From NCBI GenBank assembly GCA_905204935.1, contig CAJLBJ010000001.1:124001-188000 (forward strand): DNA of 64,000 nucleotides, in the 5' to 3' direction. Position numbers and translations under genes: made by a program. The notes below the pieces were generated by a model that saw only the letters and a list, made by a program, of their open reading frames with translations, did not search any database and was not told the DNA's origin. This DNA comes from an uncultured Lactobacillus sp. Lineage in GTDB: Bacteria; Bacillota; Bacilli; Lactobacillales; Lactobacillaceae. This document shows, piece by piece, positions 16,686-24,900 of this stretch (position 1 is the first letter of the stretch; every line of letters begins with the position of its first letter).

Positions 16686-19358
16686 CTATTTAGTATCAAA
16701 CCACGTTAATCCATGGGCACTTTCAACCTTTAATGGAACTGCTAATTCAACTGCAGAATCCATAATCTTAGGTACAAGTTGTTTTAAAATTGCAATTTCT
16801 TCTTTAGGCGCTTCAAAAATCAGCTCATCATGAACTTGAAGTAACATCCTGGCTTGTAAGCCTTCTTTTTTCAAAGCTTTTTGCATTTTTATCATTGCAA
16901 CTTTAATAATATCAGCTGCACTACCTTGAATCGGCGTATTCATTGCAGTTCTTTGTGCAAATGAGCGCAAATTAAAGTTTTTAGCATTAATATCTGGCAG
17001 ATAGCGACGCCGCTTGAATATCGTTTCAACATAACCTTGCTCTTGCGCTTTGGCAACAATTTCTTGCATGTAACGATGAACCCCTGGAAAAGCTTCAAAG
17101 TAAGTTTGAATGAATTCTTTTGCTTTTTTACGCGTTGTTCCTATGCTTTGTGCTAAACCAAAATCACTAATCCCATAAACAATCCCAAAATTAACGGCTT
17201 TGGCTTGACGTCTCATATCTGCAGTCACTTGTGTTGGATCACTTAAACCAAAAACACTCATCGCCGTATTAGCATGGATATCTAAATCATTTTTAAAAGC
17301 TTGTTGCATATTTTCATCACCTGAGATATGCGCTAATACGCGTAACTCAATTTGAGAATAATCAGATGCAAATATTTCCCAACCTAGCTTACTTGCAACA
17401 AAAGCTTGTCTAATCTTACGTCCTTCTTCTAAGCGAATCGGAATATTTTGTAAATTAGGATCAACAGAAGACAAACGTCCCGTGGCAGTTAGAGTTTGTG
17501 TATATCTTGTATGCACCTTACTATCTTTTTTAAAGATTACCTTTAACAACCCTTCAATATACGTCGATTGCAATTTAGCAAGTTGCCGATAACTTAAAAT
17601 ATCGTCTACAATTGGAGCCATTGGACGTAGTTGTTCTAAAACATCTACTGAAGTAGAATAACCCGTTTTGGTCTTTTTAATGACTGGCAACTGAAGTTTT
17701 TCAAATAAAATTACTCCTAATTGCTTAGGCGAATTCAAATTAAATTCCTCGCCTGCTTGACAATAAATGTCTTCTTCTAGTTGTGTCAAACGTTGTTTAA
17801 ATTCCTCTTGCATTGTCAAAAGACGTTCTTGATCAACCTTAATACCTGCAATTTCCATTTCTGCTAAGACTAAAGCTAATGGACGTTCAATCGTCAGATA
17901 TAAGTCTTCTTGACAATTGCTTCGTAATTTTTCTTGCAAGGAAGGTTTGAGTTGTGCAATGGTATTGGTTTTACGTACTAAATGTTGTAAGAATATCTCA
18001 TCTTCAACTGGAATTTGTCGTTTAACCCCTTTACCATAAACTTCTTCATCACTTGGCATTTGGTGATAATCATGTTGTAATGCTAGTTTACCCAAGTCAT
18101 TATCGTTATCACTAGTATCTAATAAATACGATACTAATAACAAATCAAAGTCCAAGCCTTGCATTTGAATATCTAGTCGTCTCAAACCAACATAGGTTCT
18201 TTTAGCATCAAACAAATCAATTTTGATTGCTGGATCTTCTAACAAACCTTTAATTGCTGGATTTTGCAACAATTCACAATTTCGACTAGCATAGTGCTTC
18301 GCGCCTACTTCAAAAGCAAAACCTAAAAAAAGAGCTGTATGATAATTATCATTATCCATTTCTAAATGAAAACTAAGCTTTTGGGTTTTCTTAGCATCTT
18401 CAATTAACTCAAAAACATTTTCTTCAGTCAGTAAAGTATATGCGATATCTGCTAATTGTTCTTGTGTTTGTAAATCTAATTGTGTTTGACCCAAAAGTTG
18501 CTCTAAAAAGCGTTTAAAATCTAATTCTTGATACAAAGTTACTAATGCGTTTTGATCTGGTCTAGTTAAGAGTAAATCTGCAACTTCAATTGTAATTGGA
18601 GCATCTTGACGAATCGTTGCTAAATCTTTACACAAATAAGCTAGCTCTTGTTCAGCCACCAAGTTGTCTTTCATCTTTGATTTTTTTAATTCATCGATGT
18701 GTTCATAGATTCCTTCAACACTTCCAAATTGACTCAATAATTTCACTGCTGTTTTTTCGCCAATTTTAGTCACACCCGGATAGTTATCTGAACTATCACC
18801 AACTAAAGCTTTCATGTCGATGATTTGTTGTGGCTCTAAGCCGTATTTTTCGCGCACGTGTTGTGGCGTGTATTCTTCGATTTCACTGACTCCTTTTTGC
18901 GTTACTGCAACTGTTATCTTATCGGTCACTAGCTGAGTTAGATCACGATCTCCAGTTACAATTACTACTTCATATCCAGCATCTTGTCCTTGCTTAGCTA
19001 ATGTTCCAATAATATCATCTGCTTCATAATTGACCAGTTCATAATACTTAATTCCATACGCTTCTAATAATTTGCGCAAATATGGTAATTGTTCTAATAA
19101 CTCGGTCGGTGCCTTAGCTCTTTGTCCTTTATAATCTGCAAATTTTTCGGTTCTAAAAGTTGTTTTACCCGCATCAAATGCAACCATTACATGTGTTGGC
19201 TTAAAGTCTGCTAAAATCTTATCTAACATATTTTTAAAAGCATAGATTGCGTTTGTGTGTAATCCATCATGATTTACAAATCGATCTAATGAACTATATA
19301 ATGCGTAAAAAGCACGAAAAGCCACACTATTCCCATCGATTAAAACTAGTTTTTCCAT
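16686..19358 (-). CDS. polA: DNA polymerase I
   Basis: About 890 residues. The start is probably the second of two adjacent ATGs at 19358, seven bases after GAGGAG; a TTG further upstream overlaps the ribosome binding site. Domain order: 5'-nuclease (EADDIIGTLA, TGDRDLTQLV), a 3'-exonuclease-like fold, then polymerase with motif A DYSQIELRVLAHISGDE, motif B RRQAKAVNFGIVYG and motif C QVHDELIFE. The exonuclease-I D-x-E is replaced by FHLEMDND near residue 330, so the proofreading site is probably dead, as in several Gram-positive PolA proteins. Roles are Okazaki-fragment maturation and repair synthesis. Confidence 0.96.
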   Translation of the reverse strand: MEKLVLIDGNSVAFRAFYALYSSLDRFVNHDGLHTNAIYAFKNMLDKILADFKPTHVMVAFDAGKTTFRTEKFADYKGQRAKAPTELLEQLPYLRKLLEAYGIKYYELVNYEADDIIGTLAKQGQDAGYEVVIVTGDRDLTQLVTDKITVAVTQKGVSEIEEYTPQHVREKYGLEPQQIIDMKALVGDSSDNYPGVTKIGEKTAVKLLSQFGSVEGIYEHIDELKKSKMKDNLVAEQELAYLCKDLATIRQDAPITIEVADLLLTRPDQNALVTLYQELDFKRFLEQLLGQTQLDLQTQEQLADIAYTLLTEENVFELIEDAKKTQKLSFHLEMDNDNYHTALFLGFAFEVGAKHYASRNCELLQNPAIKGLLEDPAIKIDLFDAKRTYVGLRRLDIQMQGLDFDLLLVSYLLDTSDNDNDLGKLALQHDYHQMPSDEEVYGKGVKRQIPVEDEIFLQHLVRKTNTIAQLKPSLQEKLRSNCQEDLYLTIERPLALVLAEMEIAGIKVDQERLLTMQEEFKQRLTQLEEDIYCQAGEEFNLNSPKQLGVILFEKLQLPVIKKTKTGYSTSVDVLEQLRPMAPIVDDILSYRQLAKLQSTYIEGLLKVIFKKDSKVHTRYTQTLTATGRLSSVDPNLQNIPIRLEEGRKIRQAFVASKLGWEIFASDYSQIELRVLAHISGDENMQQAFKNDLDIHANTAMSVFGLSDPTQVTADMRRQAKAVNFGIVYGISDFGLAQSIGTTRKKAKEFIQTYFEAFPGVHRYMQEIVAKAQEQGYVETIFKRRRYLPDINAKNFNLRSFAQRTAMNTPIQGSAADIIKVAMIKMQKALKKEGLQARMLLQVHDELIFEAPKEEIAILKQLVPKIMDSAVELAVPLKVESAHGLTWFDTK

Positions 19359-19487
19359 CATTTTTCTCCTCAAATTTCCGTTATTAACTTAATAATATTC
19401 TAACAAATATTTGTCCAAAACAAAAACCGATAGTCTAAGATTATAAATCTTTTAATGCTCCCCCAACTTATTATTTTGCATTCAAAA

Positions 19488-19517
19488 ATCCCCCAAGTAC
19501 TAACACTTGGGGGATTA
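19488..19517 (-). terminator. Terminator of the BI-1 gene
   Basis: A perfect 11-bp stem ATCCCCCAAGT/ACTTGGGGGAT (19488-19515) followed on the minus strand by TTTTT. Confidence 0.88.
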
Positions 19518-19527
19518 AATTCTAATA

Positions 19528-20229
19528 TTAATCTTTGCTATTTCCCATACCAAAAATTTGAAGTAAGTATAAGAAAATATTAACAAAGTCTAAATAAAGT
19601 TGTAATGCACCCATCAAAGCAAGATTTGTTGGGTTAATTTGACTACCATATTGCAAATACATTTGACGGAATTTTTGTGAATCCCATGCTGTTAAAGCAC
19701 TAAAGATAATAACTCCGATAAACGAAAAGACATAGGTAATTGCTGAACTTTGCAGGAATAAATTGATTAAGCTAACAATTACTAACGCAATCAATGCAGC
19801 CATTGCTTGGCGCCCAATTCCTGAAAGATCTTTTTTAGTCGTTGTCCCAAAAGCTGCTAACACTACAAAGACTACCGCTGCTGAAACAAAGGCCATCGTA
19901 ATGTCTTGAGCAGTATAAACTAATAATACAACTCCAAAAAACAATCCTTCAATTGCCGCAAATAAAAATAGTGTCAACATACTTAAAGCAGGATTACGAT
20001 CCGCTTTAAACGACATTGAAATCGCTAAGCCCATTTGCACTACTAATAATAGTAACATCGCAAATTTATTTTGCACGAAAAACGCAAAAACACTTTGATA
20101 AAAAACAGTCACGCTTAACCAGGCAACCAAAGCTGAAACACCTACTGCTGCAGCCATAAAACCATACATCTTACCTAAAAAATTATTTAATCCCACCTGT
20201 GTCTGGGGCTCATAAATATTATTATTCAT
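19528..20229 (-). CDS. Bax inhibitor-1 family membrane protein (YetJ/YbhL-like)
   Basis: 233 residues with about seven hydrophobic segments, the family topology. Bacterial members such as YetJ are pH-gated calcium leak channels. The conserved C-terminal ALTAWDSQKFRQMY and LQLYLDFVNIFLYLLQIFG segments, with the aspartates that form the gating pair, are intact. The gene sits 21 bases after a MaoC-like gene and is followed by a clear terminator, so the two probably form one transcript. Calcium transport in this organism is inference. Confidence 0.9.
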   Translation of the reverse strand: MNNNIYEPQTQVGLNNFLGKMYGFMAAAVGVSALVAWLSVTVFYQSVFAFFVQNKFAMLLLLVVQMGLAISMSFKADRNPALSMLTLFLFAAIEGLFFGVVLLVYTAQDITMAFVSAAVVFVVLAAFGTTTKKDLSGIGRQAMAALIALVIVSLINLFLQSSAITYVFSFIGVIIFSALTAWDSQKFRQMYLQYGSQINPTNLALMGALQLYLDFVNIFLYLLQIFGMGNSKD

Positions 20230-20250
20230 ATTTTTCTTCCTTTCTTTTGC

Positions 20251-20694
20251 TTATCCTAGAGGTTTAGGCGGACGCACCATCAAAACAGCATCTAAAATTC
20301 TTTCTGCTTGACGATTAACGCCTTCAACAGACATCGTCACAACTTCTTTCATATTATCTACCTTAATGATTTCAAAATTAAATGTAACCATTTCATCGTG
20401 AAAAACAGGTTTAGGTAAATTTAATGAAATGTTAACAATTTCACTACCAGGTCCCGGAAAAAGTTTAGATACTGAACTTGTGATAATCCCCATTAACAAA
20501 ACGGGTGGAATAATTGGTTTTTTATATTCCGTTTGTCTTGCATAACTTTGTTGAATATAGATTGGATTATCATCATTGGTCAATCCTAAATATAACAATA
20601 AATCTCTTTCCGAAATACTTTCTGTGACAGTCAATGAATCGCCTTCTTTAATTTGTTCGATTGTTTTGCCCTGCCGATACGCATCTTCAGACAT
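20251..20694 (-). CDS. MaoC-like hot-dog fold protein lacking the catalytic histidine
   Basis: 147 residues, single hot-dog domain related to (R)-specific enoyl hydratases. The usual hydratase motif D-x-N-P-x-H is here NDDNPIYIQQ: D42, N43 and P44 are kept but the histidine position is Y46. The helix-capping KPIIPPVLLMGII and the GPGSEIVNISLNL strand are as expected for the family. Loss of the histidine argues against hydratase activity and for acyl-group binding or another role. Upstream partner of the BI-1 gene. Start ATG 20694 has GGAGGTGCA in front. Confidence 0.75.
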   Translation of the reverse strand: MSEDAYRQGKTIEQIKEGDSLTVTESISERDLLLYLGLTNDDNPIYIQQSYARQTEYKKPIIPPVLLMGIITSSVSKLFPGPGSEIVNISLNLPKPVFHDEMVTFNFEIIKVDNMKEVVTMSVEGVNRQAERILDAVLMVRPPKPLG

Positions 20695-20808
20695 TTACAT
20701 TGCACCTCCATGAGATCTTAAAAATATTTTATCATAACTGATTCTTCTTTGCGATAGTCTACGCTTGCTAAAATATTAAAATATTTTAAATTTTATAATA
20801 AAGTCTGC

Positions 20809-20814
20809 TATACT
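20809..20814 (+). promoter_or_regulatory. -10 element of pepI promoter
   Basis: TATACT lies 32 bases before the pepI ATG. The matching -35 region is AT-rich (TTTAAA) and weak. Confidence 0.4.
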
Positions 20815-20845
20815 AGGTTTAAAACAACAAAAGGATGCGTCTTAT

Positions 20846-21727
20846 ATGTTATATGAAGGATATATGTCATTTAACCAATATCAAACTTATTATCGCATAA
20901 TTAAACCCGCTCACAGCACTAAAACACCACTAGTCATGTTACATGGCGGACCTGGATCAACTCATAATTATTTTGAGATTTTCGATGAATTTGCTCAAAA
21001 GTATAAACAACCAATCATCATGTACGATCAAATTGGCTGTGGTAATTCTAGTATCCCCAATGATCCTAGCATCTATAATCGTCAAACTTGGCTAAAAGAA
21101 TTAGATGCTTTGATTAAGCATCTACAGTTATCATCATTTCATCTCTTAGGTCAGTCATTTGGCGGAATGCTTGCCATCATGTATTTATGCGATTATCAAC
21201 CTACAAATGTCAAAAGTGTCATCTTGTCAAGTACACTTTCTGATGCTAATTTATGGGGGCAAGAACAACAGCGCATGATTAAAGAATTACCTTTAAATCT
21301 ACAACAAGCTATTGCTTTAGCTCAGGAAACTGGCGACTTTACATCATCTGAATATCTTAAAGCTAACGAAGAATTCATGTTACGTCATTGTGCACCACAT
21401 TTCACCAAAAATGATCCCGAACCACTATGGCGTCCTAAAAAAAGCGGAACACTAGCGTACCAAACCGCCTGGGGACCAAATGAATACTCTCCATTAGGAA
21501 ATTTGGCCGATTATAACTACACAGCTAAACTTCACCAAATCAAGATTCCTAGTTTGATCATCAGTGGTACGGATGACTTATGCACTCCTTTGGTCGCTAA
21601 AACAATGTTTGATAACCTGCCTGATGCTAAATGGGAGTTATTTGCCAACTGTCGGCATATGCCTTTTGTTGAAAATTATCCTAAATACTGCCAAATTTTA
21701 GCAGATTGGCTCAACGAATATAATTAA
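20846..21727 (+). CDS. pepI: Proline iminopeptidase
   Basis: 293 residues, alpha/beta hydrolase of peptidase family S33. Cuts N-terminal proline from peptides, a cytosolic step in use of casein- or host-derived peptides by lactic acid bacteria. The oxyanion loop HGGPG is at residues 33-37, the nucleophile serine S104 lies in GQSFGG, the acid is in SGTDDLCTP and the histidine in NCRHMPF. The sequence is very close in pattern to PepI of lactobacilli throughout (YDQIGCGNSSIP, WGPNEYSPLGNL). Single gene with its own terminator. Confidence 0.95.
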   Translation: MLYEGYMSFNQYQTYYRIIKPAHSTKTPLVMLHGGPGSTHNYFEIFDEFAQKYKQPIIMYDQIGCGNSSIPNDPSIYNRQTWLKELDALIKHLQLSSFHLLGQSFGGMLAIMYLCDYQPTNVKSVILSSTLSDANLWGQEQQRMIKELPLNLQQAIALAQETGDFTSSEYLKANEEFMLRHCAPHFTKNDPEPLWRPKKSGTLAYQTAWGPNEYSPLGNLADYNYTAKLHQIKIPSLIISGTDDLCTPLVAKTMFDNLPDAKWELFANCRHMPFVENYPKYCQILADWLNEYN

Positions 21728-21739
21728 TACTCAAATGCT

Positions 21740-21796
21740 AATCATTTCAAAAATATTGCTAATAAACGCGCAATATTTTTGGAATGATTATTTTTT
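21740..21796 (+). terminator. Terminator of pepI
   Basis: A long stem AATCATTTCAAAAATATTGC against GCAATATTTTTGGAATGATT with a ten-base loop, then six T. Confidence 0.85.
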
Positions 21797-21855
21797 AGCA
21801 TCGCTATGCCACATTTAACTAGCTGATAGAATAAATATCACTTAATAAGTGTAGC

Positions 21856-21889
21856 AAAAAAGAGCCATGAACTAATTCATGACTCTTTT
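21856..21889 (-). terminator. Terminator of the GH101-like gene
   Basis: Minus strand AAGAGTCATGAATTAGTTCATGGCTCTT forms a stem with one mismatch, followed by a T run; faces the convergent pepI terminator. Confidence 0.8.
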
Positions 21890-21908
21890 CAAAACTTACT
21901 TTTATAGT

Positions 21909-24900
21909 CTAAAAGAATTTCTTAAACCACGCTAAACAACCAATAGCCGCTGTGACAATCAGTCCTCCGATTCCAACTAAATTATTAGTTGCTTCACCTG
22001 TTTGTGGCAAGTTATTTTTATTGACTTGTTTCTTTGAACCAGTCTGATCTTTGTTTTCTGTGGATGGTTTAGTAGTTGCCTTAACAACTTGAACTTTCAC
22101 ATTCACTTCGTCAATTGATCCATCTGCATAAGTCACAATTACTGTAGCTTCACTTGTTCCAAGTTTTTGTGAATCAATTGCTTGTTTCCAAGCAAACTTC
22201 GTATTAGCAGGTAACTTATCCTTATTCTTAATCGCTTGTGTTGCATCTAGCGCCTGCCCTTGTGTAACTACAAGATTAATTCCTTGTGGTTCGTATTGTT
22301 GTGCTAGCGTTGGACCTGCTTGATTAGCCAAAACTGCTACTTTAACAGTAAGAGTAGTCTTTGAACCATCAGGATAAGCAATCTGGACACTGCCTTCTTT
22401 AACGCCTGGTGTAGTCGTCTCGATTTCTTTTAGCCACGAAACCGTTGTTCCTGCTGGGAAACTGCCTTGATTGGTAATAATATCTGCCAAATCAATTTTA
22501 GCACCAACGTTGACCGTTATTTCTTGTGCCACTGGCGGATATTTTTGTGCATCATCTTGGGTTGAACTTGCTTTAACATTAACTGTTAATTTTTGTTGAG
22601 CTGTCAATCCTGCAGTGTTAGTTGCAGTAAGCGTTACCTCATATTTTCCTGGAGTTTTGATATCAACTTTACTTGTATCAACTTGCAAATCATCATAAAC
22701 TGCCCCGTCGATACTATCATTGTATTCAAAGTATTGATTCCAATCAACACTGCTCAAGTCGGTATTCGTTGGCAAATCAACTGCGTTTTGTTTTAAGCTC
22801 AAAGATGGCGCCGTCCGGTTAATCATCAACTTAAATTCTGCCGCTGACGCAAATTTATCGGCTGCATCACCAATCGTATGCACTGGGACAAGACGAATCT
22901 TATTGGTTGTAACAGGATCAAAGTTGACCGTCTTAACACTATTATTACCAGTCCATGTTCCTTTAGCAATTGTCTTCCATTGATCGGTTGCTTTAGTAGT
23001 ATCTGGAATTTGAATTTCATATTCAGTGATAAGACCGTTTTTACCACTTGCACGTGGTACATAAACAAAGCCATTTAATTCGTAGTCTTTGTCCAAATCC
23101 ATCTCAACTGTCCGTTGTTGAGTAGTAGTTGTTAGACTATAATCCGTATGCCACATCGTATTAGGATCACCATCAAAGGCTTTGTCGATTGTTTCACCCG
23201 TACTACTATTGCCATATTCATTAATAGGTTTAATTTTACTATTGGAAATATATTTAGTATCTTCAACCAATATCAATTTCTTTTGTGCTTCTTGTAATTT
23301 TGTCAATCGAGTCTGCAATTCATTTAATGTCGCATTTTCATTTGCCACTACTTTTTGTGCATCTTCGAGTACAGCTACTAAATTCTTGTAACTTCCATTA
23401 GTATATTGACTCTTATCCAATGCTTTAACGGCATCAATTTGTGATTGTAAGTTATCGCGTGCAATTTGTTTTTGTTCAGTATCAATGTTTTTTTCTGCAA
23501 TTTGTGTAACTTTAAAATTATCTAAAACAAAATCAGTATCGCCACCATCATTTTGAATACCAAAGCCCATATGACTAGCATTATCACCGGCTGTTACAAG
23601 ATAACTGACATGTTTGGTATGGTTTTTACTCAAATCATTAGTAGATAAATCACCACTCGTCTTAGCTAAACCATCATAAATTGTTTGAGCCGTTTCACCA
23701 TTCATAATTACTGGATGATATTGGCTGGCACCATCTGTTTGATAATCAAATTCAATCTTATAAGTTTTACCGCTTTCAAATTTAACCGATTGTGGATCTG
23801 TGACATACATCAAGCCACTAGCTTGTTTATGTGCCTTAAGTGACCAATCACCATCTAAAGCATCGTCAATCTTGTTACCATTCCACCCATATTGAGTATA
23901 TTTATCATGTCTTTGTGACAAATGCACCCGTGGATCTTCAACACCACCTGCAGGCCCTTTAAAGAATGGATACAAACCTATTGCCCCAGCATCTTCAAAA
24001 TCTTGTGAAATGATGATTGTATTACCATCAGCATCAACACTACCTTCTTGCAAATTCCCACTACGTTTTACTACTCGTAAGTCATCAAATAATATCTGTT
24101 CAGTACTTACATCTGCAGCTAACGTGATTGACACGGTTTTGGCATTGCTTGGTACTTCGAAGTCAATACGCGCTTTTTGCATATATGATTTAGTCTGTTC
24201 TTGATAACCCTTAGTATGATTACTATCAGCTTGGATATAGTTTTGAACAATTGAATCTTCAAATGAACGCGTATACTTCTTACCATCGACATCAACTGTT
24301 AAGGTTACCGGACGATTATTTGTTTGGGTATTTACATAAAATGAATATTTCCCTGCCGCTAAATCTGTTAACTCTTGGGTCATGCTTAGTTTTTCGCTAC
24401 CAGCATTTAACAGATAATCACCGGTATCATTTTTTTCAACACTTGGATTTCCACTAGTAATTTGCCAGTTATTTTTCAAAGTATCCTTAGCATTAAATCC
24501 AGGGTCTTTTAGATGTGTGCCTTCACCAAAGGTTATTTCTTCTGATTTTTCGGCTGCAACAGTCAAAACATACGGCGTTTGCTTAGCTAGATTTAACGTT
24601 ACACTACCATCTTTAACATCCACTGTCCCTTGATCAACACGTCCTTGATCAGTTAATTTATAAACATGTAATGAGCTGGCATTCTTAAATTTATCGGTTA
24701 ACTTCCAAGTCGTTTGGCCATCTTGATCGTTCCAATAATACATTTTATCATAATTCAAACCATCCGTGTCTTTTGTGTCACTCTTGACGCCATTACCAAC
24801 TTCATCACTTGAATCCCACGGTAATAGCATACTTACATTATGTCCGGTTTCAGAACCACCATAAGTCAACTTATCGTTTAATACTGGGATTCCATCAAAC

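Noticed and set aside
22000..22560. Rib-type repeats as a possible DNA-level tandem repeat
   Set aside because: The two domains are similar in protein pattern only; the DNA is too diverged to be a recent duplication.
22593..24457. Several plus-strand frames of 64-69 codons inside the glycosidase gene
   Set aside because: All lie on the opposite strand of one long coding frame and lack ribosome binding sites and known domains.
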